A stretch of DNA of 64,000 nt, taken from Macrococcoides animalis (GTDB lineage Bacteria; Bacillota; Bacilli; Staphylococcales; Staphylococcaceae). This document shows, one piece after another, positions 51,847-60,813 of the stretch; positions within the stretch are counted from its first letter, which is position 1; each line of letters begins with the position of its first letter. The DNA lies in contig NZ_CP179727.1 of assembly GCF_047425875.1 (NCBI RefSeq), forward strand, positions 1,116,001 to 1,180,000. The letters are read 5' to 3'. The notes beneath the pieces are model-generated. The model saw only the letters and a program-made list of their open reading frames with translations. It was not told the origin of the DNA and ran no database searches. The translations under genes and the position numbers were made by a program.

Positions 51847-51877
51847 TTTTGGGATTATAAAATTTTTATTCCCAAAA
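51847..51877 (-). other. stem-loop next to the PepSY lipoprotein RBS
   Basis: TTTTGGGA (51847-51854) pairs with TCCCAAAA (51870-51877). On the mRNA the stem ends directly before GGAG, the ribosome binding site, so it could affect translation or mRNA stability. Short and AT-rich; may be chance. Confidence 0.4.
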
Positions 51878-51929
51878 AATTATAAATTTAAACAAATATA
51901 ATGATAATAGGTTAATTGAATTGATTCTA

Positions 51930-52301
51930 TTATAAATTTTTAATTACTTTCATCAACACAAACTGTAATGGTAGTCTCCCATATAATGCTGATTTAGGTA
52001 GTTGTTTATCACCTAATGGCATTTCTTTTCTTGCCATATAAATATTTGCCGGGAAAACACCCAGTAAAAATGCATTGATTAAATTTTTAGCCATCTCATT
52101 TGGCTTTTTAAAGATTAAATAAATTCCCATCATAACTTCCATTACCCCGGAAATATAGACGATTTCCTTTTTAAATGGCAAATAGCTCGGAACAATTTTC
52201 GTAAAATTAGTTTCTCTTAGGAAATGGAGTATACCTGCTGTTGTGAAACCTAAACCTAGTATGATTCTAATCATCATTTTCAAATTTATCATCCCTTTCA
52301 T
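51930..52301 (-). CDS. DoxX-like membrane protein
   Basis: Up to 123 residues with four helices; IRIILGLGFTTAGILHFLRETNF and YISGVMEVMMGIYLIFKKP fit DoxX-like proteins. Distinct from the CatD-type protein at 4.4 kb. The start is uncertain: the ATG at 52301 is close to AAAAGGA, and a TTG eight codons in has GAAAGGG at good spacing. Function unknown. Confidence 0.72.
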   Translation of the reverse strand: MKGMINLKMMIRIILGLGFTTAGILHFLRETNFTKIVPSYLPFKKEIVYISGVMEVMMGIYLIFKKPNEMAKNLINAFLLGVFPANIYMARKEMPLGDKQLPKSALYGRLPLQFVLMKVIKNL

Positions 52302-52363
52302 TTCCTTTTCTCAAGGTATAACACTGTCTAATGTTTTAATATTATTATCTTAACTATTTATAA

Positions 52364-52498
52364 ATGTTATTAAAATATATATTTACTACTCTTACGACAA
52401 CACTATTACTAACTGGATGTGGCAAAGAAACAAATGACACAAAAGTAGGCACAAAAGTTGAATCAAAAACAGGAGGATTAGAACAAAATAGGTTCTAA
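52364..52498 (+). pseudogene. lipoprotein gene remnant (44-aa frame)
   Basis: ATG at 52364 opens a frame with a signal-like stretch and perfect lipobox (TLLLTGCGKE, Cys18) but stops after 44 residues, inside a hairpin GGATTAGAAC/GTTCTAATCC that lies at 52474-52502. There is no ribosome binding site and no promoter that I can see. Best read as the 5' end of a lost lipoprotein gene; a tiny functional lipoprotein is less likely. Confidence 0.55.
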
Positions 52499-52521
52499 TC
52501 CTCTATTTATTAACAACCTTT

Positions 52522-53007
52522 TTATTTCTCCACACTCTCTAAAGCATACTTTTCAATCACGTCTTCTAATTGTGGGAAATCTTGCTTTAATTCAGCTTTC
52601 GTAAATAATTCAAATCCCTCAAATGTAAATCCAGGTGATACCATGCAACCAACGAAACTCCATGCATTATCATCTTCAACACTTGAGGCGAAGATTGTAT
52701 TCTTTGGAACTAAGAATTGTGGCACTTCACCATTTGCAACATCTAATCCTAACTTCACCGCTTCATACTTACCATCATTATGGATCATATGTACTGTGAG
52801 TGAGTCGCCACCTTGATAGTACCATAACTCATCAGAATCAATCCGATGGAAATGCGAGATGTTCCCAGCTTCTAACAAGAAATAAATACTTGTATAAGCT
52901 GCCCTACCATCTTGAGACGCTTCGTTTGAACGATAAGACTCAAAATAGAACCCACCTTCAGGATGAGGCTCCATATTCAAATGTTTTATCAATTGTAATT
53001 TATTCAT
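52522..53007 (-). CDS. cupin-fold DUF985 protein
   Basis: A 161-residue protein: MEPHPEGGFYFESYRS at the start, TSIYFLLEAGNISHFHRIDSDELWYYQGGDSL, and VGCMVSPGFTFEGFELF. This is the DUF985/cupin_5 pattern (YML079w-like), with possible sugar or nucleotide-sugar binding; the reaction is unknown. Single gene. Confidence 0.86.
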   Translation of the reverse strand: MNKLQLIKHLNMEPHPEGGFYFESYRSNEASQDGRAAYTSIYFLLEAGNISHFHRIDSDELWYYQGGDSLTVHMIHNDGKYEAVKLGLDVANGEVPQFLVPKNTIFASSVEDDNAWSFVGCMVSPGFTFEGFELFTKAELKQDFPQLEDVIEKYALESVEK

Positions 53008-53050
53008 GCTTTACCTCTTTTACTATTTTTATTTTATATTTTTTGAATCT

Positions 53051-53680
53051 TCACTTTCTAATTAGCGTTACAATAAAAGCCAAGCCCATCATCACAAAAC
53101 CACTAATTAATCCGAATATTAACCAATTATCTAAAATAGGAATACTTGTTTGTTGATTAATTTCTTCATTTTTAACATATTTTATTTTATGCGTATCTAT
53201 ATATTTTTTAGCGTTAGGCAAGTCCGCTTTTATTGAATTATACAAAGTAGTTAGACCTATATCATATTCTTCTTTATTAAATGCCTGATTCGTAGCCGAT
53301 TCAATCATTTCTTTCAATTTCTTTTCCGTAAAGTACGCACCAATCTGCTTATCTGTTTTAACAACTACTTTTCCCTCTTGCTGATTAAACAATATAATCA
53401 TCCCATTACGATATTCTTTATTTAATCCGTAACCTTCAAACATTCTATTTGCTCGAACTGAAATGGGTTCATTCATTTCTTTTTCAGTCACTAACATTAT
53501 ATCAATCGAAAATGGTATTTGTGATGCTTCTCTTGACAAAGATAGTAGTTCATCTTCAGAAAATACGCGTGCTAAATCAAGAAAATTCAAATGTTCTTCA
53601 TTTAGTTTTGGTAAGCTCTCTAGGTCTCCAAATGCATATACGGGTCTAGATGTTAACGTGAACAACACTATAATTATCAT
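53051..53680 (-). CDS. secreted TPM-domain membrane protein (second copy)
   Basis: A 209-residue protein from the ATG at 53680: signal peptide (about residues 1-16, ending SRPVYA), a TPM domain (about 28-145; FSIDIMLVTEKEMNEP, EYRNGMIILFNQQEGKVVVKTDKQIGAYF), and a C-terminal helix (about 180-203). A longer frame reaches 53821 but only by reading into the 3' end of the preceding gene. TPM domains occur in YgcG and in photosystem II repair phosphatases; function here is unknown. It lies 16 bp behind a larger paralogue. Confidence 0.75.
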   Translation of the reverse strand: MIIIVLFTLTSRPVYAFGDLESLPKLNEEHLNFLDLARVFSEDELLSLSREASQIPFSIDIMLVTEKEMNEPISVRANRMFEGYGLNKEYRNGMIILFNQQEGKVVVKTDKQIGAYFTEKKLKEMIESATNQAFNKEEYDIGLTTLYNSIKADLPNAKKYIDTHKIKYVKNEEINQQTSIPILDNWLIFGLISGFVMMGLAFIVTLIRK

Positions 53681-53696
53681 TACTATTTTAATTCCT

Positions 53697-54575
53697 TTAG
53701 AAACCACGTCCTGCACCTCCTCCACCGCCTGAACCACCTCCAAAAGAACGTTTACTATCTGAAGTTTTTGAACGAGAAGTACTTGATCCTCGATTTTTAC
53801 TACCCGAGCTATGCTTAACATTTCTTGTATGTGTTGACGTTATTCTACCTTGTACTGATGGATATTGACTATAATCAATATACTCACGCCTACTCTTTAT
53901 GGCAGAATAAAGTGCAAAAGCACCAATGAGTGGCCATAATATACCAAATAAACCTATGCTCGCTACATAACCAAGAACTAAAGATAAAGTGATTTTTACC
54001 GGTATAGGTTCTCCAGCTTTTATATGCATTAAATCTTCAGATACTTCTTTTTTATCTATCTTTTTATTAGCGATAAAACTTTCGTCATACATTGTTGTAT
54101 ATAGGGTTTTTAAACCCGTTGCATATTGCTCTTTTTTTAATGCCTCTAATCCATTCTTATCAATGATTTCTCCAACTCTAGCATCATTGAAATACCCTTC
54201 TAGTCCGTAACCTATTTGAATTTCAACACCACGATCATAATGATTATTCTTTTTATCTAAATTTAAGAACATAACAATACCGTTGTTATACTCTTTCTTC
54301 CCAACGCCATGTTCACGGAGTAATCTAAGGGCATAATCTCTTCTTGGTTCCTCTACTTCATTCATTGTTACGAGTAACAATTCAATCCCAGTTTGTTTTT
54401 CTAAGTCTTCTCCTAAATCATTCAATCGCTTAATTTCGCTATCACCCAACAATTGTGCATAGTCTTGAATAAAGATATGCTCCTGATTAAGCTTAGGTAA
54501 AGGTTGATCTATCGCTAGCGCTTCTTGTGGCATAATCCAAAAACAAAATAAAACAAAAAGTATTATTTTTTTCAT
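53697..54575 (-). CDS. TPM-domain protein with Gly-rich tail (YgcG-like)
   Basis: A 292-residue protein from the ATG at 54575 (GGGAG upstream; the ATG at 54617 lacks a ribosome binding site). Signal peptide to about residue 21 (PQEALA), TPM domain about 30-165 (EKQTGIELLLVTMNEVEEPR, EYNNGIVMFLNLDKKN, GYGLEGYFNDARVGEIID), one or two membrane helices about 195-230, then a Ser/Arg stretch and a C-terminal GGGSGGGGGAGRGF tail. This layout is typical of YgcG-like proteins. Probable partner or paralogue of the next gene. Confidence 0.85.
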   Translation of the reverse strand: MKKIILFVLFCFWIMPQEALAIDQPLPKLNQEHIFIQDYAQLLGDSEIKRLNDLGEDLEKQTGIELLLVTMNEVEEPRRDYALRLLREHGVGKKEYNNGIVMFLNLDKKNNHYDRGVEIQIGYGLEGYFNDARVGEIIDKNGLEALKKEQYATGLKTLYTTMYDESFIANKKIDKKEVSEDLMHIKAGEPIPVKITLSLVLGYVASIGLFGILWPLIGAFALYSAIKSRREYIDYSQYPSVQGRITSTHTRNVKHSSGSKNRGSSTSRSKTSDSKRSFGGGSGGGGGAGRGF

Positions 54576-54635
54576 TGGCTGCTCCCTGTTATGTATTACT
54601 TTAAATATATAGTGCAAAATGCACTTAGTAAACTT

Positions 54636-55100
54636 CTATTTAATACCACATCTTGGTGCAATTTTATCCTGTTTCCACTTTTGATGTAATAAATTTCTAT
54701 AAGCATCAAATACTTGATCGCCATATATTTTATCTGTCCCAAATACATAGTAAGGTGGCATTGTTTCATTGGAAAATAAATTGATATTATCATCAATAAT
54801 GTCCTTTAACCGTTGTAAATATTGTTGGAATGTTTCAGAACGATTTCCACCACGCCTTCTATGTTCTTCATCCATTATTGTAAGCATCAAAAAGCAATCA
54901 ATAATATAAGGGTGTCCATCATTATAGACATGCTTTACTATCGGATGATTTAAGTATCTTGTATTTCCCTCAATGATATTCAACGCTGCTAAGCATACTC
55001 GGATGATTTGATAGAGTTCAAGCACTTGTTTTGATAGTCTTCGATTATCCAAGTACATTGCAGATCTTCTATGATTACTACTAATTCGAAATATTTGCAT
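54636..55100 (-). CDS. pyrimidine-dimer DNA glycosylase-like (Pyr_excise family)
   Basis: About 154 residues from the ATG at 55100. MQIFRISSNHRRSAMYLDNRRLSKQVLELYQIIRVCL, then NTRYLNHPIVKHVY, fit the family related to T4 endonuclease V (DenV), which nicks at UV dimers. The usual N-terminal catalytic threonine or Ser/Arg context is not conserved as in DenV, so repair activity is uncertain. It overlaps the upstream membrane-protein gene by 20 bp, so they are co-transcribed. Confidence 0.7.
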   Translation of the reverse strand: MQIFRISSNHRRSAMYLDNRRLSKQVLELYQIIRVCLAALNIIEGNTRYLNHPIVKHVYNDGHPYIIDCFLMLTIMDEEHRRRGGNRSETFQQYLQRLKDIIDDNINLFSNETMPPYYVFGTDKIYGDQVFDAYRNLLHQKWKQDKIAPRCGIK

Positions 55101-55467
55101 GCCCAAAACTCCCTCGTTTTAACAATGTATGTACAATAACTAAATATATACAGTGCGTACCCATCCATATTACAAATGATAGAGCCGTTACTTGAAAATT
55201 GATGTAAACTGACAGATGATGCAATTGAAAGTACAATACAGCAAACATAAATATAGAGATCATGATGCCTAATTTATATAAACGCTTATTTATATAAATT
55301 CTTGAAAAAATCATATATAACACAACACTAACAAATAAATGAGGGATCAATTCTAGCATAAATACCGTATGCGGCTTACGTGTAACAAAATCAATATTTA
55401 AAAGCAAACGCTCCATGTTTGTACCGAACAACAAATCGCATAAAATAATCATTCCATATAGCACCAT
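55081..55467 (-). CDS. four-helix membrane protein, unknown
   Basis: A 128-residue protein with about four hydrophobic helices and histidines in the loops (HTVF, HLF, HHLSVY, HCIY). I recognise no family. The ATG at 55467 has no clear ribosome binding site; a start at the ATG five codons downstream is possible. It overlaps the DNA glycosylase-like gene. Confidence 0.6.
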   Translation of the reverse strand: MVLYGMIILCDLLFGTNMERLLLNIDFVTRKPHTVFMLELIPHLFVSVVLYMIFSRIYINKRLYKLGIMISIFMFAVLYFQLHHLSVYINFQVTALSFVIWMGTHCIYLVIVHTLLKRGSFGHANISN

Positions 55468-55687
55468 GCCTGAAAATATACCCCTAACTAAAATGATAAC
55501 CCTCTCCTCATGAAAACTCTCAACTTCAAAATGATTAATTCTAATTCATTAACCATATACCTTTTATTCTATTCTACAACATACCTTGAATTATATCTAA
55601 AGTCTCCAATACCTTGTGTCATGTAAAATTATTTTATGTTTGCTACAATAAATATATCGATATGAAGCAATCTTAGGAGGAATATAT

Positions 55688-56641
55688 ATGAAAGTATTAG
55701 TCGCAGGTGAAATACCAGAAAAAGGACTTGCGTTCTTAAATCAAAATTTCGACATGGTAGATGTATTTGAAGGTGATACATTAATTTCAAAGGAAGAATT
55801 GATTACACGCATTGCTGACAAAGATGCATTGATTAGTTTACTTTCTACCAACGTTGATAAAGAAGTGATTGATGCCGCACCGAACTTAAAAATTATTGCA
55901 AACTATGGTGCTGGATTTAACAATATCGATGGTGAGTATGCGCGAGCAAAAGATATTGATGTAACGAATACTCCAAAAGCATCAACGAATGCGACAGCAG
56001 ATCTTACATTTGCTATTTTACTTGCAGCAGCAAGACGCGTTGTTGAAGGTGATAAAGTATGCCGTACAACTGGATTTAATGGATGGGCACCTCTATACTT
56101 CCGTGGTCGTGAAGTTTCAGGGAAGACAATCGGTATTATCGGATTAGGTGAAATAGGACAAGCAGTCGCACGCCGAGCAAAAGGATTCGATATGGACATT
56201 CTATATACTGGACCAAATCGTCATGAGGATCGTGAAGCAGCAACTGGCGCGAAATATGTATCACTTGAAGAGTTACTTCAACAATCAGACTTCGTTACAA
56301 TTAACTCAGCGTATAATCCTTCAATGAAACACATGATTGATAAAGCACAAATTGAAATGATGAAACCCACTGCATACTTAGTCAATGCATCTCGAGGACC
56401 TGTAGTACATGAAGCGGCACTTGCAGATGCCTTAGAAGCGAAAGTGATTGAAGGTGCAGCACTTGATGTATTTGAATTTGAACCTGAAATCAATGACAAA
56501 CTTAAAAAATTAGACAATGTTGTCATCACGCCTCATATTGGTAACGCAACATTTGAAGCCCGTGATATGATGGCTGATATCGTTACACAAAATGTATATA
56601 AGAAATTGAATAATGAAACACCAGATTATATTGTGAATTAG
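55688..56641 (+). CDS. D-2-hydroxyacid dehydrogenase (glyoxylate/hydroxypyruvate reductase type)
   Basis: A 317-residue NAD(P)-dependent dehydrogenase. NAD motif GIIGLGEIGQAVARRAKGF (about residues 148-166), catalytic Arg in NASRGPVVHE, Glu in DVFEFEPEIN and His in ITPHIGNAT. It reduces glyoxylate, hydroxypyruvate or a related 2-keto acid. A staphylococcal orthologue is annotated in the same way. RBS TAGGAGG. Single-gene unit. Confidence 0.9.
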   Translation: MKVLVAGEIPEKGLAFLNQNFDMVDVFEGDTLISKEELITRIADKDALISLLSTNVDKEVIDAAPNLKIIANYGAGFNNIDGEYARAKDIDVTNTPKASTNATADLTFAILLAAARRVVEGDKVCRTTGFNGWAPLYFRGREVSGKTIGIIGLGEIGQAVARRAKGFDMDILYTGPNRHEDREAATGAKYVSLEELLQQSDFVTINSAYNPSMKHMIDKAQIEMMKPTAYLVNASRGPVVHEAALADALEAKVIEGAALDVFEFEPEINDKLKKLDNVVITPHIGNATFEARDMMADIVTQNVYKKLNNETPDYIVN

Positions 56642-56652
56642 TAATTCAAATT

Positions 56653-56690
56653 AAAGAAGAAACCAACAATTGTTGATTTCTTCTTTTTCT
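56653..56690. terminator. bidirectional terminator, dehydrogenase / LURP-one gene
   Basis: AAAGAAGAAA (56653-56662) with TTTCTTCTTT (56677-56686) and an inner CAACA/TGTTG stem, then T run. Confidence 0.88.
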
Positions 56691-56702
56691 TTGTTATTTC
56701 AA

Positions 56703-57209
56703 TTAAAATGTTGCTGACGTAGCTGCTGTCGTATTACCCGCTTGCATATCTGTATGAATCGCCATCACTACCGCAATAACATGTGCAACATTCGCACTTT
56801 CATCAATAATGTCGATACCAAACGTATCTCTCCATTGGAAGAACTGCTTACTAATTTCAGCTACTGTGCGACCTTGACCATCTTCAATCACATACTCATA
56901 GTTTAAGAAATTCCCGCGTACAATCCAATCTTCACCTTCAATTAAGAACGTTGGACGAAACGACATCATCTTTTTACGAATCGTCATTGTTTCATTCCCA
57001 TTTATCATTACATCCATCGTAGTTGAAAATGCAGCAGCACGTTGTTTAATAAAAGCAAGTTCGTTACCAAATCTATCTAAGATTCTTAACTTTCTACGTC
57101 CTAATAAATCGTGCTGTCCTTTCGCTGTGTAGACCACTTCATCTAATTCATTCATAATCGTAAAGTCTTGTGTCCAAGATAATACCTTTTTCTTTGCATA
57201 AAGTCTCAT
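56703..57209 (-). CDS. LURP-one-related (Tubby-like fold) protein
   Basis: A 168-residue protein: MRLYAKKKVLSWTQDFTIMNELDEVVYTAKGQHDLLGRRKLRILDRFGNELAFIKQ, then EDGQGRTVAEISKQFFQWRDTFGIDI. This is the YxjI/LURP-one pattern, related to Tubby and scramblases, binding phosphoinositides in plants; the bacterial role is unknown. The C-terminal tail is Thr/Ala-rich. Single gene, RBS AGGAGG. Confidence 0.87.
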   Translation of the reverse strand: MRLYAKKKVLSWTQDFTIMNELDEVVYTAKGQHDLLGRRKLRILDRFGNELAFIKQRAAAFSTTMDVMINGNETMTIRKKMMSFRPTFLIEGEDWIVRGNFLNYEYVIEDGQGRTVAEISKQFFQWRDTFGIDIIDESANVAHVIAVVMAIHTDMQAGNTTAATSATF

Positions 57210-57284
57210 TATTAAAAGCCTCCTATTCCAAAGTATTCAATTATAGTATAACGTATTCAAATTATTTATTGAAAAATTACACAT

Positions 57285-58208
57285 TCATTCATCTTCTAAT
57301 ATCATGCTTTTCTTAATATCATGCTTACTTTCAAATACTTTCTCACCATAACATATTTGTTTCACGTGAAACTTATCATCCCAATGTTTCTCTAATAACA
57401 CATGAACATAATCATATTGATAATATTTAACGTCATGTTCTTCAAATTTAAATCCAGGTTTCCCCCATATGTTTTTAAACATTTTCTTACTGATTTCTTG
57501 ATGCTTACTATAATAATAATTAACCTCTGTTAATTGATAATCTAATTCTGACATGTCTTCTGAACCTTTAAAGACAGCTGCAAAAATCGTATTTTTATAT
57601 CTACTGCGATAAAAGGATACTATAGATAATTCATTACGATTATTTTTATGAAGATCAGTCGGTTGTCCAAAAATATCTTCAAAAGCTTTTCTCGTTATCC
57701 CAAATTGAGCACCTTTGAAGCCATACGTCTTATTTTTCATTGCTTTCATCACTTTTTTATCCAGTATATCTGGCAGCTCAATCTCATGAACATTATCAGG
57801 TATTGGACACTTGTAATTCGGTTCGATTACTTTGATCTTATCTGCTACAAATCTAAAGCGAGCATTTGATATAACATCATAATCAGGATGTTCGGCATTA
57901 CCGATATAACCTTTCATTGCGTCTACATCTTTAAAGTCTTTTAATTCTAATATTCTAAAACCATGATATGCAGCTAAATCAAATGAAGTTGGCAGCCAAT
58001 TTAATGCATGTTCAAACACACTTTCAGCCATTCTATGTGAAATTACCGTATCGATATGCGTTGCAATAACAGAAACGAGATATGCAGAATCGATATCAGT
58101 CACCCCGTCTTCAAAGAAATAACCCATTACTTCATCTAAATCACATTTAATAACATGCTCTCTTAATACTTCTGGTAATTTATTGATTAACTGCGCTACA
58201 GTTTTCAT
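57285..58208 (-). CDS. unrecognised 307-aa cytoplasmic protein
   Basis: No family recognised. A mostly soluble protein without membrane helix or signal peptide. The middle is rich in Tyr/Lys (SFYRSRYKNTIFAAVFKGSED, NYYYSKHQEISKKMFKNIWGKPGF). The N-terminal 110 residues look helical, the rest mixed. It is a single-gene unit, start after AAAAGGGGATAAT. Confidence 0.65.
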   Translation of the reverse strand: MKTVAQLINKLPEVLREHVIKCDLDEVMGYFFEDGVTDIDSAYLVSVIATHIDTVISHRMAESVFEHALNWLPTSFDLAAYHGFRILELKDFKDVDAMKGYIGNAEHPDYDVISNARFRFVADKIKVIEPNYKCPIPDNVHEIELPDILDKKVMKAMKNKTYGFKGAQFGITRKAFEDIFGQPTDLHKNNRNELSIVSFYRSRYKNTIFAAVFKGSEDMSELDYQLTEVNYYYSKHQEISKKMFKNIWGKPGFKFEEHDVKYYQYDYVHVLLEKHWDDKFHVKQICYGEKVFESKHDIKKSMILEDE

Positions 58209-58303
58209 AATTATCCCCTTTTAAAAAAGAATGTTTTTATACTCTATAATAACTTAATTATAACGAATTTTTCCTCATACTTATAACTTCGGATACAGGG
58301 TTG

Positions 58304-58342
58304 TATAATATTTTTTTAAAGATGTATATTAAATATATGTTT
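58304..58342 (+). promoter_or_regulatory. possible NsrR-type box in norB leader
   Basis: The imperfect palindrome AAGATGTATATTAAATATAT (58319-58338, then GTTT) is close to the NsrR consensus of E. coli (AAGATGCATTTAAAATGCAT, then CTT). A TATAAT lies just before it (about 58304). A second promoter-like TTGACT lies near 58360. The box is 126 bp before the norB ATG, so the leader is long. No NsrR gene is visible in this window. Confidence 0.45.
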
Positions 58343-58467
58343 AAAATTTGTAATAAAGTTTTGACTATTTATTGAACAAATGGATTTTCTTGTAGATAAA
58401 TTAAATTATGAGCGTAATATTTTATGTGCTTAACGCAAACTATATTTACAAGGAGTGGATATAATTT

Positions 58468-60750
58468 ATGCATAAAAATCCTTACAAAAAACTTACCGTC
58501 CTTTTAGTAAGTATTTTACTTATTGTCTTCTCAATCCTCCTACTAGGTGGATTTCTCGTGTTCAAAAATGAAGCCCCGCGTCCGGCTAAAATAATAGACG
58601 AAAACGGAAAAACATTAGTATCTAAAGCTGAACTTGTAAGTGGTCAAGCTATATTCGAAAAATATGGTCTCACAGACTACGGTTCTTATTTAGGGAATGG
58701 ATCTTATTTAGGTCCTGACTATACTGCTGAATCATTGCATCATTACCTTATAGGGATGCATAATTATTACAGTACAACACTTTATAACAAACCATTTAAG
58801 TCATTAACTGAGATACAGCAAGAAGGAATAAAAGGAAAAGTTAAGAACGAAGTACGTATTAATCGTTATGATAAAAATAAACAAACTTTAACTTTAACTA
58901 AAGCACAAGTTGCAGGATTAAAATATATACAAAAATATTATCAAAAAGCATTCATCAATAATCCTGATCAGGCTGGGTTACCTGAAAATGTGATTGCTCA
59001 ATTTAAAACAGATGATTATATGGTTAAAGGAGATAAAATAAATCACTTAAGTAATTTCTTCTTTTGGGGTGCTTGGTTATCCTCAACAAATAGACCGGAT
59101 AGAGACTTTTCATATACTAACAACTGGCCATTTGATCAAGATGCAGGTAATACAATGCCAAGCGAAGCTATTATTTGGTCGGCTTTATCAGTTGCTCTTC
59201 TCGTTGGAGGATTAGGTATTATTATTTATTTCCAAAGAAAGTACCAATTCGATATGGAACCTACTTATGCGCACGAAAAAGAAATGCCGATTATCGACCC
59301 TGACTTACCAATAACAATAAGTCAGCGTAAAACAGCTAAATATTTCGTTATCGTCATGTTACTCTTCCTCGTACAAATATTACTCGGCGAACTAATGGCA
59401 CACTATTATGTAGAAAATGAATTCTTCGGTATTCCTCTACAAAAGATTTGGCCGTTTACGATTGCAAAAACATGGCATTTACAACTCGTTATCTTCTGGG
59501 TAGCAACGACTTGGCTTGCCGCTGGTATTTATATTGTTCCACGAGTATTAGGACGAGAACCTAAACACCAAGGTAAACTCGTAGATACTTTATTTATTGC
59601 GCTTGTATTAGTTGCTGTAGGAAGTATGCTTGGTGAATGGGCAAGTACGCTTGGTATATTAAATAAAAATTGGTGGTTGTTTGGACACTTCGGTTGGGAA
59701 TATATAGAATTGGGTAAATTTTGGCAAATCTTATTCATCATTGGCATGTTACTTTGGGTATTTATACTTTGTCGTGGATTAATACCTGCAATCAAAAATA
59801 AACTTGAAACAAATATGGATAAAAAACATTTAATTGCTCTACTATTTATTGGCTCTATTGCAATACCTATATTCTACTTAGCTTCATTATTTATTATGCC
59901 AGATTCTCATGTTACTTTTGCAGACTACTGGAGATGGTGGATCGTTCATCTATGGGTAGAAGGAATCTTTGAATCATTTGCAGTCATATTAATTGGTTTC
60001 TTAATGGTAGATATGAAACTTACTACATCACAGTCAACAATACGTGCATTGTATTTTCAATTAATCTTATTATTAGGAACGGGTGTTGTAGGTATCGGAC
60101 ACCATTATTATTGGCAAGGTGACCATTCAATATGGTTAGCATTAGGCGCATGTTTTTCTGCATTGGAAGTTGTTCCTCTCTGCTTACTCGTATGGGAAGC
60201 ATATTCTCATTATAGAATATATAAGCATAGTAATATCGATTTCCCTTATAAAGGTACATTTATTTTCTTAGCATCAACTGGACTTTGGAACGCAATCGGT
60301 GCGGGTGCTCTCGGATTCTTAATTAATGCTCCCGCAATCAATTATTTCGAGCACGGAACACAGTGGACTGCTGCTCATGCACATGGTTCAATGGCAGGTG
60401 TATATGGTATGTTCTCAATCGCTATATTATTATATGTGATGCGTAACATTACAAATAAATCCTTTTGGACTGAACGTGTAGAAAAATGGATTAAAATTTC
60501 AAGTTGGTGTTTAAATATTGGTCTTGCTGGTATGGTATTTGCGACTTTACTACCCGTTGGATACCTTCAGTTACAAGATGCTTTGAAAAATGGTTACTGG
60601 CATTCAAGATTAATTGAATTCTATCACCAACCTATCGTTTCACTTATTATGTGGGGACGAATGCCTTGGGATATTATTTTCACAGTAGGTGTAGTCATCT
60701 TACTTGTGATTGTCCTAGGGGCATTTAGAAACCTTAAAAAAGCTGAATAA
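58468..60750 (+). CDS. norB: quinol-dependent nitric oxide reductase (qNorB)
   Basis: A 760-residue heme-copper-oxidase relative with about 14 helices. The N-terminal extension (helix plus about 200 outside residues, VSGQAIFEKYGLTDYGSYLGNGSYLGPDYTAESLHHYL) is typical of the quinol-fed single-subunit type. Heme and FeB ligands lie in KTWHLQLVIFW, VHLWVEGIFESF, GIGHHYYWQGD and AHAHGSMAGVYGM. It turns nitric oxide into nitrous oxide in the membrane, for detoxification or denitrification. The gene stands alone. Confidence 0.95.
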   Translation: MHKNPYKKLTVLLVSILLIVFSILLLGGFLVFKNEAPRPAKIIDENGKTLVSKAELVSGQAIFEKYGLTDYGSYLGNGSYLGPDYTAESLHHYLIGMHNYYSTTLYNKPFKSLTEIQQEGIKGKVKNEVRINRYDKNKQTLTLTKAQVAGLKYIQKYYQKAFINNPDQAGLPENVIAQFKTDDYMVKGDKINHLSNFFFWGAWLSSTNRPDRDFSYTNNWPFDQDAGNTMPSEAIIWSALSVALLVGGLGIIIYFQRKYQFDMEPTYAHEKEMPIIDPDLPITISQRKTAKYFVIVMLLFLVQILLGELMAHYYVENEFFGIPLQKIWPFTIAKTWHLQLVIFWVATTWLAAGIYIVPRVLGREPKHQGKLVDTLFIALVLVAVGSMLGEWASTLGILNKNWWLFGHFGWEYIELGKFWQILFIIGMLLWVFILCRGLIPAIKNKLETNMDKKHLIALLFIGSIAIPIFYLASLFIMPDSHVTFADYWRWWIVHLWVEGIFESFAVILIGFLMVDMKLTTSQSTIRALYFQLILLLGTGVVGIGHHYYWQGDHSIWLALGACFSALEVVPLCLLVWEAYSHYRIYKHSNIDFPYKGTFIFLASTGLWNAIGAGALGFLINAPAINYFEHGTQWTAAHAHGSMAGVYGMFSIAILLYVMRNITNKSFWTERVEKWIKISSWCLNIGLAGMVFATLLPVGYLQLQDALKNGYWHSRLIEFYHQPIVSLIMWGRMPWDIIFTVGVVILLVIVLGAFRNLKKAE

Positions 60751-60761
60751 TGAATAAGTCA

Positions 60762-60813
60762 ATAACCACAAAAAATCAGTTCGCTACATAGCGAACTGAT
60801 TTTTTGTGGTTAT
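60762..60813. terminator. bidirectional terminator, norB / mhqD
   Basis: A 25-bp perfect stem (60762-60786 with 60789-60813) with a two-base centre, the longest terminator stem in the window. It contains the mhqD stop codon. Confidence 0.95.

Noticed and set aside
53681..53821. N-terminal extension of the second TPM gene to 53821
   Set aside because: It only reads the Gly-rich 3' end of the preceding gene in another frame; the ATG at 53680 starts a proper signal peptide.
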